Below, one piece after another: positions 1 to 6,382 of a DNA stretch of 21,585 bases. Source of the stretch: Candidatus Pacearchaeota archaeon (GTDB lineage Archaea > Nanobdellota > Nanobdellia > Pacearchaeales > GW2011-AR1). Position 1 is the first letter of the stretch. Each line of letters begins with the position of its first letter. The notes below the pieces were generated by a model. It made no database searches and was not told where the DNA came from. It saw only the letters and a program-made list of their open reading frames with translations. The DNA lies in assembly GCA_030699205.1 (NCBI GenBank), contig JAUYJY010000038.1:1-21585 (forward strand), written 5' to 3'. A program made the translations under genes and the position numbers.

Positions 1-64
1 ATTTGTCCAGAATTCTCTATCTGTACAATTCTGAAAACAATTGTGCTAATCAACAGAATTGTCC
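1..64. repeat. Right part of an 89-base miniature inserted element
   Basis: This is identical to the distal part of the complete element at 21468-21556. It contains one hairpin with a perfect 9-base stem (acaattctg pairing with cagaattgt). It ends directly before atat at 65-68, where the interrupted two-hairpin repeat resumes. The left part of the element lies outside the window. Confidence 0.7.
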
Positions 65-141
65 ATATTTTGAACAGTTTTTTGTTCTTCCGCTAATAGT
101 CTAAGACAAATACCTTTCAATTATAAATGTCTTAGACTATA
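65..141 (+). repeat. Two-hairpin palindromic repeat, copy A (left end beyond the window/insertion)
   Basis: This copy carries the right half of hairpin 1 (gttcttccgct) and all of hairpin 2, whose arms atagtctaagaca and tgtcttagactat are perfect 13-base inverted repeats around a roughly 19-base loop. The left part of hairpin 1 is separated by the miniature insertion at 1-64. It matches copies at 2316, 2545, 5729 and 21448 nearly base for base, and lies upstream of the L1 operon promoter. Confidence 0.88.
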
Positions 142-202
142 AAATAAAGTCTAATCATTTTAAATTCTAATTCTTGTGTGACTTTAATTTAATAGAAAAT
201 CA

Positions 203-253
203 ACAAATTTATAAACCCTATTTATGACTTGTTTATACTACCTTGCGTAGGAG
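203..253 (+). promoter_or_regulatory. Promoter and ribosome binding site of the L1-L10-L12 operon
   Basis: A purine-preceded TATA box (tttataaac at 208-216) predicts a transcription start about 25 bases downstream, near 236-242. A ggag Shine-Dalgarno-like sequence at 250-253 sits six bases before the L1 ATG at 260. This gene therefore probably has a short leader with an SD, unlike several leaderless genes further on. Confidence 0.6.
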
Positions 254-259
254 ATTGAA

Positions 260-880
260 ATGGAATCGTTAACACTGGCAAAAGCATTAGAAGAACTTAG
301 GAAAGGGAAGGAAAGGAAGTTTAATCAAACCGTAGATTTGATTGTAAATCTAAAGGGAGTTGATTTGAGAAAAACTAATATTTCTATAATTTTGAACGTC
401 CCGCATAAGATTAAGGATAAAAGAGTTTGCGGATTTTTGACAAAGAAAAATGATTTGATTAAAACGATTACAAAACCAGAGTTTGCGAAATATAAGGATC
501 AAAAAGATTTAAGGGGTCTTGTAAGAAACTATGACTTCTTTATTGCACATGCATCTTTAATGCCTGCAGTTGCTACGACTTTTGGAAAAGCTTTGGGGCC
601 TACTGGAAAAATGCCCTCTCCCCAACTGGGAATTATTAGTGAAGAAGAAAATGCGGTGAAAGAGGTTTTAGATAAAATTTCTAAAGCAATAAAAATGAGG
701 GCTAAAGAATCGAGCATCAAATTTGCTGTTGCGAGAAGTGATATGAGTAATGAAGAAATTATTGAAAATATAACTGCGGCTTATAGGGGTGTGGTTGATT
801 CATTACCGACTAAATTAGAAAATGTGAAAAATGTAATGGTTAAATTTACGATGACCAAACCGATAGGAGTTAAAATATGA
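260..880 (+). CDS. rpl1: Ribosomal protein uL1 (L1)
   Basis: Large-subunit protein of the L1 stalk, which binds 23S rRNA helices 76-78 and guides exit of deacylated tRNA. The 206-residue product carries the L1 family signature at residues 109-121 (GKALGPTGKMPSP) and has the normal archaeal length. It opens the stalk operon and overlaps L10 by four bases (ATGA at 877). The ATG is preceded by a good SD. Archaeal and bacterial L1 are known to repress their own mRNA, but I did not identify a clear binding site here. L11, often just upstream in archaea, is not in the window. Confidence 0.97.
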   Translation: MESLTLAKALEELRKGKERKFNQTVDLIVNLKGVDLRKTNISIILNVPHKIKDKRVCGFLTKKNDLIKTITKPEFAKYKDQKDLRGLVRNYDFFIAHASLMPAVATTFGKALGPTGKMPSPQLGIISEEENAVKEVLDKISKAIKMRAKESSIKFAVARSDMSNEEIIENITAAYRGVVDSLPTKLENVKNVMVKFTMTKPIGVKI

Positions 881-1755
881 TTATGAAAGAAAAATTTGTA
901 AGAGGAAAACCAATTCCGGAAGAAAAGAAAAAAATAGTTACGGACTTTGTAGAACTTATGACTAATAACAGAACCATTTTAATTGCTTCATGCAAAAACC
1001 TTCCCGGATTGCAGTTTCACGATATAAAGAAAAAACTAAGGGGAAAAGCATTGATTAAGATTGCCAGAAAAACTGCAGTTAACAGGGCAATTGATTCCAT
1101 CGATAAGGGTGCATTGAAAAATCTGAAAAAGAGCATTACTGCGGACTTTGCAATTCTTTTTTCTGACTTGGACCCATTTGAACTTTCAGGACTTTTGGTA
1201 GAAAATGAAAGTGCTGCGAAGGCAAAGAAGGGAGACATTGCCCCTGAAGAAATAAGGATAGAGCCGGGACCTACGGATTTAATTGCTGGTCCTGCAATTT
1301 CTGAATTAAGCGGAGCAGGATTAAAAGTTAAAGTTACAGAAGGCAAACTGGAAATTATAAAGGGTGCGGTAGTTGCCAAAAAGGGAGAGGAAATAAAAGC
1401 AAATATTGCAAGTGTGCTTGCAAAATTGGGCGTTTCTCCGATGAAGGTTGGATTTATTCCGATTGCGGCCTATGATTCTAAGGAAGATAAAGTTTATACT
1501 GAAATTATTATAGACAAAAGAGGGGTTTTAGACAATATGAGAACTATGATTGGAAAATCTCTTGGATTTGCAGTTAGTATTGGTTATGCAGTTAAAGAAA
1601 CTATTAGTTATTTTATAGCAAAAGCATCTGCCGAAGAAAAAGCCCTGAAAAAAGTAATAGATACAAAAAAATTAATTGAACAAGTTAATGTAGAAGAGAA
1701 AGTGGTTGACAATGAAATTTCAAATCAAGAAGATACAAAGGAGGAAAATAAGTAA
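877..1755 (+). CDS. rpl10: Ribosomal protein uL10 (archaeal P0 type)
   Basis: Base of the ribosomal stalk: the N-terminal domain (about residues 1-105) binds 23S rRNA, an archaeal/eukaryotic-type inserted domain follows, and the C-terminal helices (about 195-260) dock L12 dimers. At 292 residues it is somewhat shorter than most archaeal P0 proteins. Its charged tail (ending ...DTKEENK) lacks the hydrophobic LFG-type end that archaeal P0 usually shares with L12. It overlaps L1 by four bases, and its TAA shares one base with the L12 ATG, which suggests translational coupling. Confidence 0.95.
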   Translation: MIMKEKFVRGKPIPEEKKKIVTDFVELMTNNRTILIASCKNLPGLQFHDIKKKLRGKALIKIARKTAVNRAIDSIDKGALKNLKKSITADFAILFSDLDPFELSGLLVENESAAKAKKGDIAPEEIRIEPGPTDLIAGPAISELSGAGLKVKVTEGKLEIIKGAVVAKKGEEIKANIASVLAKLGVSPMKVGFIPIAAYDSKEDKVYTEIIIDKRGVLDNMRTMIGKSLGFAVSIGYAVKETISYFIAKASAEEKALKKVIDTKKLIEQVNVEEKVVDNEISNQEDTKEENK

Positions 1756-2042
1756 TGGAATATATTTATGGTGCTTTGCTTTTGCATAAGCTTGGACAGC
1801 CAGTAACTGAAGATAATTTAAGAAAAGTTATTACAGCTACGGGAACACAGGTAGATGACTCAAAAATAAAGACGTTAATTGCAAGTTTACAGGGCGTTGA
1901 CATTACATCTGAGCTCGAAAATGCAAGTATTGCAATTAGTTCGGGAAATACGGGGCAAGTAGCAGAAGAAACCAAAGTAGAAGAGAAGAAGGAAGAAAAG
2001 AAAGCTGAAGCTGCTGAAGGTTTGGCAAGCTTATTCGGCTAA
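1755..2042 (+). CDS. rpl12: Ribosomal protein L12 (archaeal P1 type)
   Basis: Acidic stalk protein present as dimers on uL10, recruiting translation GTPases. The 95-residue protein has the helical N-terminal dimerisation domain (MEYIYGALLLHKLG), a Lys/Glu hinge, and the archaeal/eukaryotic tail ending GLASLFG, which contacts elongation factors. Start and stop are unambiguous: the start codon shares a base with the L10 stop, and the last codons form the left arm of the terminator hairpin. Confidence 0.96.
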   Translation: MEYIYGALLLHKLGQPVTEDNLRKVITATGTQVDDSKIKTLIASLQGVDITSELENASIAISSGNTGQVAEETKVEEKKEEKKAEAAEGLASLFG

Positions 2043-2081
2043 ATATTTTTTATTTTATTTAGTTAGCCGAACAAATTTTTT
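2034..2081 (+). terminator. Hairpin plus T-run terminator of the L1-L10-L12 operon
   Basis: Perfect 9-base inverted repeat, ttcggctaa (2034-2042) with ttagccgaa (2063-2071), followed by a six-T run at 2076-2081. The left arm overlaps the last codons and stop of L12. Archaeal termination depends mainly on the T-run, so either part may be effective. Confidence 0.65.
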
Positions 2082-2141
2082 ATAGTTTTGACTGGAGTTT
2101 TTAATTCTAAATATTTAAAAGGAGTTTTTAATAGTAGTTTG

Positions 2142-2216
2142 TATAGTGTATGCACTAAATACGCGTAGGAATCAAAGACGTATAAAAACATAAGAGAATT
2201 AAATGCGTTCACTATA
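2142..2216 (+). repeat. Diverged palindromic element (copy F) abutting tRNA-Ser
   Basis: It begins tatagtgtatgca and ends tgcgttcactata. The arms pair over 11 bases with one T-T mismatch and one G-T wobble. Its 3' end (aattaaatgcgttcactata) matches the 3' end of copy E at 7771-7790 with one difference, so F and E are one subfamily. It shares the TATAG...CTATA ends with the main family but has only one hairpin. It stops one base before the tRNA. Confidence 0.6.
2181..2187 (+). promoter_or_regulatory. Probable TATA box of tRNA-Ser, inside repeat copy F
   Basis: The sequence tataaaa lies 31-37 bases before the mature tRNA 5' end, which predicts initiation near 2209 and a short 5' leader for RNase P-type processing. 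The box sits in the loop of palindromic element F. Confidence 0.45.
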
Positions 2217-2217
2217 T

Positions 2218-2297
2218 GCCGGTGTTGGGCAACGGTAGCCCGCTGGTCTTGAAAACCAGTTTCGCAAGATATCCAGGTTCGATTCCTGGCACCGGCG
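2218..2297 (+). tRNA. tRNA-Ser(UGA)
   Basis: Folds as a cloverleaf: 7-bp acceptor gccggtg/caccggc, 4-bp D stem gggc/gccc around loop aacggta, anticodon stem ctggt/accag around cttgaaa with anticodon TGA, T arm ccagg/cctgg around ttcgatt, and discriminator G, as expected for serine. The variable region is 13 bases (tttcgcaagatat) with a tiny tc-gcaa-ga helix. That is short for a class II tRNA, giving only 80 bases in total, and the 4-bp D stem is also atypical for tRNA-Ser. No CCA is encoded. Confidence 0.9.
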
Positions 2298-2315
2298 TAG
2301 GATTAGATTTGTAAA

Positions 2316-2407
2316 TATAGCAGAAGACAAAATATTTTGAACATTTTTTTGTTCTTCCGCTAATAGTCTAAGACAAATACCTTTCAATTATAAATGCCTA
2401 GACTATA
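2316..2407 (+). repeat. Two-hairpin palindromic repeat, copy B
   Basis: Full-length copy starting tatagcagaag and ending agactata, 18 bases after tRNA-Ser. Relative to the others it has gaacattttt instead of gaacagtttt in the loop of hairpin 1. Its hairpin 2 right arm has lost a base (tgcctagac), so that stem is weaker than in copies A and D. Confidence 0.85.
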
Positions 2408-2544
2408 ATACCAGATTTTCATAAATTAGAATTTATCAATCTCCAATTGAAATGCCTTTGAGAAAAATTAATAACACTTATAAATTATAATTATAAATGG
2501 CGATTAGGCAGTTAACAAACCAAATTTTTCATTTATACTGGATT
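2408..2544. other. AT-rich intergenic spacer between repeat copies B and C
   Basis: I see no supportable gene here. A TATA-like stretch (acttataaat, 2477-2486) is followed by an ATG at 2497, but that frame runs only 31 codons into repeat copy C and is not convincing. Confidence 0.5.
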
Positions 2545-2637
2545 TATAGCAGAAGACAAAATATTTTGAACAGTTTTTTGTTCTTCCGCTAATAGTCTAA
2601 GACAAATACCTTTCAATTATAAATGCCTTAGACTATA
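2545..2637 (+). repeat. Two-hairpin palindromic repeat, copy C
   Basis: Full-length 93-base copy. Hairpin 1 has arms agcagaaga (2548-2556) and tcttccgct with one A-C mismatch, enclosing two small palindromes (caaaat/attttg and gaaca/tgttc), so it can fold as a branched structure. Hairpin 2 is the 13-base stem with one mismatch (tgcc in place of tgtc). Same orientation as the other copies. Confidence 0.9.
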
Positions 2638-2825
2638 AAACAGCTAAAAAATATGCTCTATAATATGAAATGCTAACTTTCAATATAATCCTAAATTAAT
2701 AATAAATAATAACTGGATTTACCGATGATAATTTATGTTTTTTATTATTTTAATTTTTTAATGAACTTAAACTAAGCTTTTTTTAGTCCGTAAATGTATC
2801 AATCATCTTATAAATTAATTGAAAA
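2638..2825. other. AT-rich spacer with no recognisable gene
   Basis: Very AT-rich stretch between repeat C and the 3' end of the leftward gene at 2826. The short inverted repeat actaa/ttagt (around 2770-2786) could act in termination, but the evidence is weak. Confidence 0.4.
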
Positions 2826-3140
2826 TTAATCAAAAATCTTTCTCCAAAAAGTCCTCTTCCTTATATCTTCTTTTTCTTCTTTTTTCTTAAATTGATCTTG
2901 AGAGTTTTGGGGGGAATTGGGAGAATGATATCTTTCATAGGTAATCTTTGGTTTTGTTTTTAATACTGGTGCTTCTTTTGACATTTCATACTCTACTTTT
3001 TCAAAGGCTTTTTCTATTTCTATTTTTGAATGACCTTGGTTTACCAAAGCCCAATGCAGTGATTCTTTGGTGTAACCTTTTTTAAGATTCTTCCTTATGT
3101 AATCTTTTATCTGTGCAAGATAACTTAAATCTTTATCCAT
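2826..3140 (-). CDS. Small hypothetical protein with helical N-terminal domain
   Basis: 104 residues, function not recognised. Residues 1-50 look like a compact all-helical unit (LAQIKDYIRKNLKKGYTKESLHWALVNQG, shown here as its start IKDYIRKNLKKGY), similar in style to the short UBA-like or SAM-like helical domains common in small archaeal genomes. The rest is a Pro/Gln/Lys-rich, probably disordered linker ending in a basic RKRTFWRK segment. No signal peptide or membrane segment. A TATA-like sequence on the minus strand at about 3158-3170 lies about 24 bases before the ATG, consistent with leaderless transcription separate from its upstream neighbour. Confidence 0.65.
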   Translation of the reverse strand: MDKDLSYLAQIKDYIRKNLKKGYTKESLHWALVNQGHSKIEIEKAFEKVEYEMSKEAPVLKTKPKITYERYHSPNSPQNSQDQFKKKEEKEDIRKRTFWRKIFD

Positions 3141-3245
3141 AAAACAATGTATTTTATTAATATAAAAATATAATTGATGTGGGAAATATGGGATATAATA
3201 TTCTTTTAATGGGGTTTTGAATAAATTGAGGGGTTGGCGGAGGGA

Positions 3246-4277
3246 TTATTCTGGAGAAAACATATCTGAAAGGGTCTTGTCCTTATATGCCCTTAGGAAA
3301 ATCACGAGATAAGATAATATCAGAGGCCCTAATATAATCCCCATTATCCCGAAAACAAATAGCCCCCCAATCATCCCAATCAAGACTATGACTGAAGAAG
3401 TGCCTGTTTTCTTTGCAACGATGTAAGGCCTAAGAATATTGTCTATTGAGGAGACTAATGCCCCTGCATATATTGTGAATAGAATTGCCCGCGTAACATC
3501 CCCAGATGCTAATAAATAAATTGCTACTGGTATCCAGACAAGCCAGGGGCCCACCATTGGGAGAATGGATGAAAATATGGCAAAAACTGTGAGGGTTAAT
3601 GCTCTTGGAACTCCGAAGATTAAAAATCCAATACCTAAGGTTATACCCTGAATTATTCCTACCACTATATATCCGAAGATAATTGAAGATGTAATTTCCT
3701 TGAATCTCTTTGTTAATAATTTTTCTTTTTCTTTTTTGAAGGGAGAAATTCCCGAAATAAATTCTTTTAGTTCTTGTTGATCTCTTAAACTAAAGAAGAA
3801 CACGAAGATTATGACAGCTAATTGAAGCAATACACTGGGTAAGTTTAATATAAATCCGACTAATCCATTAATTGCGGATGAAGTTATATTGCCTATGAAT
3901 CTTATAATCATTGCAGTAGTGTCTTGTTGAAATTGAAGAGATGATGTGGGAAAAATAGTCTCAACAATTTGAGAAAAATCTACTGATTGTGTTAGTGTAA
4001 AAAAATCAAATGTCTGCTGAATTGCAATTGGAACTAAAAACCATAATGGGAGGATGACTAATAAAATAAGCAAAGTTGCTACAGCAAATGCCGTAGTGTT
4101 TTTTTCCTTAAATATTTTATGAAGTTTATTATATACTGGTGAAAAAATATAGGCAAGAATGAGTCCTCCGAGTATTGAAAGCAGAATAGGACGTAAAACT
4201 AAAATGGATGCTACGAATAGAACCAAAAGAATAGTTATCACAAAAATTCTTTTGATATCCTTGTTGTTTAATGACAT
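3246..4277 (-). CDS. AI-2E family (PerM-like) membrane transporter
   Basis: Polytopic inner-membrane protein of the AI-2E/PerM family, whose members export signals or act as Na+/H+ antiporters; the substrate here cannot be told. Two N-terminal membrane helices, a soluble segment, then several helices ending with the family hallmarks DNILRPYIV and the glycine-rich GGLFVFGIMGIILGP stretch. I chose the ATG at 4277 (MSLNNKDIKRIF), giving 343 residues, because the minus-strand TATA box (tttataaat) lies 25 bases upstream. An ATG at 4325 would add 16 residues but lies upstream of that box and inside the inverted repeat bordering the restriction cassette. Confidence 0.88.
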   Translation of the reverse strand: MSLNNKDIKRIFVITILLVLFVASILVLRPILLSILGGLILAYIFSPVYNKLHKIFKEKNTTAFAVATLLILLVILPLWFLVPIAIQQTFDFFTLTQSVDFSQIVETIFPTSSLQFQQDTTAMIIRFIGNITSSAINGLVGFILNLPSVLLQLAVIIFVFFFSLRDQQELKEFISGISPFKKEKEKLLTKRFKEITSSIIFGYIVVGIIQGITLGIGFLIFGVPRALTLTVFAIFSSILPMVGPWLVWIPVAIYLLASGDVTRAILFTIYAGALVSSIDNILRPYIVAKKTGTSSVIVLIGMIGGLFVFGIMGIILGPLILSYLVIFLRAYKDKTLSDMFSPE

Positions 4278-4296
4278 ATATAAATTAGGGAAGGGA

Positions 4297-4309
4297 AATT
4301 TATAAACCT
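4297..4309 (-). promoter_or_regulatory. TATA box of the AI-2E family gene
   Basis: Minus-strand gtttataaatttc places the box centre about 25 bases before the ATG at 4277, indicating a leaderless transcript. It lies just outside the left border of the restriction cassette, so it would have survived the insertion. Confidence 0.55.
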
Positions 4310-4311
4310 TC

Positions 4312-4320
4312 GGGGTGATG
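4312..4320 (+). repeat. Left flanking direct repeat of the restriction cassette
   Basis: ggggtgatg directly abuts the outer end of the left inverted repeat. Its partner gggagtgatg at 6995-7004 abuts the right one and differs by one inserted base. This is what a decayed target-site duplication would look like. Confidence 0.5.
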
Positions 4321-4347
4321 TGCATTGTTAACTTAACGGGACTTATT
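4321..4347 (+). repeat. Left inverted repeat of the restriction cassette
   Basis: Begins tgcattgttaac and ends aacgggacttatt. The reverse complement is found at 6968-6994 with a single T/C difference. It contains the palindrome gttaac and ends 25 bases before the vsr ATG, so it could double as a control site for vsr. Confidence 0.8.
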
Positions 4348-4372
4348 TAAACTTCTTTTGACATATATTTTT

Positions 4373-4717
4373 ATGGTGGACAATCTTACAAAAGCTCAAA
4401 GAAGTTATTGTATGAGCAGAATAAAAAGCATGGGTACAAAACCAGAATTAAATCACAAAGGAAAGGCATTTAGTTTTTTATATCAATCCAAGACTTTCGG
4501 AAGCCCTGATTTTATCAATTATAAGACAAAAGTTGCAGTTTTTATTGATGGTTGCTTTTGGCACAAATGCCCTAAACATTATGTTGAGCCAAAATCCAAC
4601 AAAAAATACTGGCTTCCTAAGCTTGAAAGAAATGCAACAAGAGCTAAAGAAGTGAACATTGCCTACAAATCAGCTGGCTGGAAAGTTGTGAGAATTTGGG
4701 AGCATGAGTTAAAATAA
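4373..4717 (+). CDS. vsr: Very short patch repair (Vsr) endonuclease
   Basis: Nicks DNA 5' of T in T:G mismatches created by deamination of 5-methylcytosine, protecting a host that carries a C5-methyltransferase. The 114-residue protein shows the family core: TKPE near residue 22, PDF with the catalytic Asp at 46, the hallmark DGCFWHKCPKH at 59-69 with His64 and His69, and the GWKVVRIWEHEL end. It is a little short before PDF compared with usual members. The ATG at 4373 is preferred over an upstream TTG at 4358 because a TATA-like tttaaac at 4346-4352 fits a leaderless start. Its 3' end overlaps the convergent methyltransferase by nine bases. Confidence 0.92.
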   Translation: MVDNLTKAQRSYCMSRIKSMGTKPELNHKGKAFSFLYQSKTFGSPDFINYKTKVAVFIDGCFWHKCPKHYVEPKSNKKYWLPKLERNATRAKEVNIAYKSAGWKVVRIWEHELK

Positions 4718-5692
4718 GCTCTTTTGAGGATTTATCCGACCGCCATCTAAAACTATCTTTATATTTTCAGCTATTCTCTGAACAACAGGAACGACCACGC
4801 TGTTTCCTGCTTGATGATAAAGCTCTGTATCTGGCAGGTCATCGGGCAATTTGAATGTTTTAGGAAAGCCTTGCAGCATAAAGCATTCTTTAGGAGTAAG
4901 TTTTCTTATTCCTTTAGAATTTTTGATTATGGGGACATTATGCCCACCACGCCCCATATTAGCTGTTAATGTTGGAACAACTCCTTTTTTATTTGCTCTT
5001 ACATACTTCCTGCGCCATTGGTAAACTATATGCTCTGAATTTATATCGTTTTTAATTTTTTCATAAAGAGGTTTGTTATTATAGTAATACTTATCTTCTG
5101 CTTCTTCTGCAACAAACTCTCTAAAACTTTTTGTTAATTTTATTGGTTCTGGGAATTTGAAAGCTTCTGCTTTTACTTTGTCTAAAAATCCAACAATAAA
5201 TATCCTTTCTCTATTTTGAGGAACATTGCCATGAGTCATGCCGTTTAAGACCTCTGCCTTGAGATGATAACCTATTTCTTTAAGTGTCTTTTCTATAACT
5301 TTGAAAGTATTGCCATTATCATGCCCTTTTAGATTTTTAACATTTTCAAGCATTATTGCTCGGGGTTTTCTTTCTCTTATAATGTCAGCAATCCTAAAAA
5401 ATAAATTACCTCTATCTTTGTCATCTTTAAAACCCTGTCTATATCCTGCAATACTAAAAGGCTGGCACGGAAAACCACCAAGTAAAATATCAAATTCTGG
5501 AAGCTGTTTAATCTCTAATTTGTTTATATCTTCTACATGAAGTTTAGGCTCTTTGTGGTTCACATCGTAAGTGTTCTTGCAGTTTTTATTGAAATCATTT
5601 GCATAAGCTGTCTTAAAACCAGCTTTTTCAAAGCCCAGCCTTATGCCTCCGACACCTGCAAATAAATCTATGGTCTTATACTCTTTTTTCAT
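4709..5692 (-). CDS. dcm: DNA (cytosine-5-)-methyltransferase of the type II system
   Basis: Transfers a methyl group from S-adenosylmethionine to C5 of cytosine in its target site. Numbered from the chosen start, motifs are: I DLFAGVGG (9-16), IV GFPCQPFSIAG with catalytic Cys76, VI ENV (116-118), VIII QNRER (159-163), a target-recognition region at about 190-255, IX RKLTPKECFMLQGFP (263-277) and X GNSV (296-299). All are intact, so the 327-residue enzyme should be active. The ATG at 5692 puts motif I at the usual place and lies about 30 bases from a minus-strand TATA-like cataaata. An ATG at 5713 would add seven residues. Partner of the endonuclease at 6383 and of convergent vsr. Site specificity cannot be read from sequence. 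Confidence 0.95.
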   Translation of the reverse strand: MKKEYKTIDLFAGVGGIRLGFEKAGFKTAYANDFNKNCKNTYDVNHKEPKLHVEDINKLEIKQLPEFDILLGGFPCQPFSIAGYRQGFKDDKDRGNLFFRIADIIRERKPRAIMLENVKNLKGHDNGNTFKVIEKTLKEIGYHLKAEVLNGMTHGNVPQNRERIFIVGFLDKVKAEAFKFPEPIKLTKSFREFVAEEAEDKYYYNNKPLYEKIKNDINSEHIVYQWRRKYVRANKKGVVPTLTANMGRGGHNVPIIKNSKGIRKLTPKECFMLQGFPKTFKLPDDLPDTELYHQAGNSVVVPVVQRIAENIKIVLDGGRINPQKSLF

Positions 5693-5728
5693 TATTTTAG
5701 TTGTTTTTACCATTTTAATTATTTATGC

Positions 5729-5821
5729 TATAGCAGAAGACAAAATATTTTGAACAGTTTTTTGTTCTTCCGCTAATAGTCTAAGACAAATACCGTTCAA
5801 TTATAAATGTCTTAGACTATA
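5729..5821 (+). repeat. Two-hairpin palindromic repeat, copy D (inside the restriction cassette)
   Basis: Full copy from tatagcagaag to gactata with a perfect 13-base hairpin 2. One loop base differs from the others (taccgttc instead of tacctttc). It lies just upstream of the methyltransferase promoter, in the opposite sense to that gene but in the same + orientation as every other copy. Confidence 0.9.
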
Positions 5822-5873
5822 CTCAGTTTAATTAGCCCAAGCCATTTGTTTTTTTCATCTTCTAAGATTAAGG

Positions 5874-6008
5874 CTAATTTGGGAAGCATCTCTGTATCTT
5901 TCCTCTGTTCTGTGTTTTTCTTTTACCATCTTTTTTAATCTGATTAGAATTACATTTAGGGCAGATTACATTTTTATACTTCTTCTGGATTATATCTTTG
6001 AATTTCAT
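5874..6008 (-). pseudogene. Truncated zinc-ribbon fragment resembling a transposase N-terminus
   Basis: Reading leftward from an ATG at 6008, 44 codons encode MKFKDIIQKKYKNV, then CPKC at residues 16-19, NSNQIKKDGKRKT and GKIQRC, followed by a TAG. The pattern CPxC...(I)xKxGKRKTxxxGxxxxxC is typical of the zinc ribbon at the start of IS1/InsA-like and related transposases. The second CxxC half and the whole catalytic domain are missing. Another frame stays open for about 25 codons up to repeat copy D. Most likely an insertion sequence remnant; a genuine tiny protein is possible. Confidence 0.45.
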
Positions 6009-6039
6009 TTTGGTTGGTAGCTGATTTGGAATCTAGGGG

Positions 6040-6160
6040 GTTTTACGCCCTCTTTATAGTTACTTAACTAATTACTAATTATATAAGTAGGTTAAACTAT
6101 ATAAATGCTTCGCTAGTTAATTAGCAATTAGATAGTTAATACTTTAAAAAGTAAGTTTTA
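6040..6160. other. AT-rich spacer with inverted ttaacta motifs
   Basis: Between the transposase-like remnant and the zinc-ribbon gene lies an unusually palindromic stretch (ttaactaattactaatta, gctagttaattagc). It holds no gene that I can support, and ends in the TATA box of the gene at 6187. It could be an IS end or a control region. Confidence 0.35.
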
Positions 6161-6165
6161 TAAAG
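6156..6165 (+). promoter_or_regulatory. TATA box of the small zinc-ribbon gene
   Basis: ttttataaag is centred 27 bases before the ATG at 6187, the spacing expected for a leaderless archaeal transcript. It supports transcription of the short gene in its own right. Confidence 0.5.
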
Positions 6166-6186
6166 AATAAATCTCTATATTTGGAT

Positions 6187-6330
6187 ATGGCAGAAATAAA
6201 AATAGAAGTTAAGGGATATAAATGTGAAAGATGTAACCATAAGTGGATACCGAGAAAAAAAGAATATCCTACCTTATGCCCAAATTGTAAATCTGCTTAT
6301 TGGGATAAACCAGCCAGAAAGAAAAAATAA
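6187..6330 (+). CDS. 47-residue zinc-ribbon protein
   Basis: A short gene encoding MAEIKIEVKGY, CERC at residues 13-16, NHKWIPRKKEYPTL, CPNC at 31-34, and a tail KSAYWDKPARKKK. Two CxxC knuckles indicate one bound zinc. The KSxYWDKP tail is a pattern I know from many small archaeal zinc-ribbon proteins of unknown role, possibly nucleic-acid binding. It lies between the methyltransferase and the endonuclease of the cassette and has its own leaderless-type promoter, so it could be a regulator of the system; that is inference. Confidence 0.75.
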   Translation: MAEIKIEVKGYKCERCNHKWIPRKKEYPTLCPNCKSAYWDKPARKKK

Positions 6331-6382
6331 TTTTTTTGAGTTCAATAACTCCCGCTTACGTTACAATGTAGTGTTCTATATC

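Noticed and set aside
2094..2132. 12-base direct repeat ggagtttttaat at 2094 and 2121
   Set aside because: Short, T-rich and present only twice, in a terminator region; probably part of a T-run stop signal and not worth a separate call.
2199..2387. 62-codon minus-strand frame
   Set aside because: It overlaps tRNA-Ser and repeat copy B on the opposite strand; its openness is explained by these.
2497..2592. Short plus-strand frame starting MAIRQLTNQ
   Set aside because: It runs into repeat copy C and ends there. The TATA-like sequence is at the wrong distance, and nothing in the product is recognisable.
2316..2637. Possible CRISPR array from spaced repeats B and C
   Set aside because: The units are palindromic elements of about 92 bases with one irregular spacer, far from a regular repeat-spacer array, and there are no cas genes.
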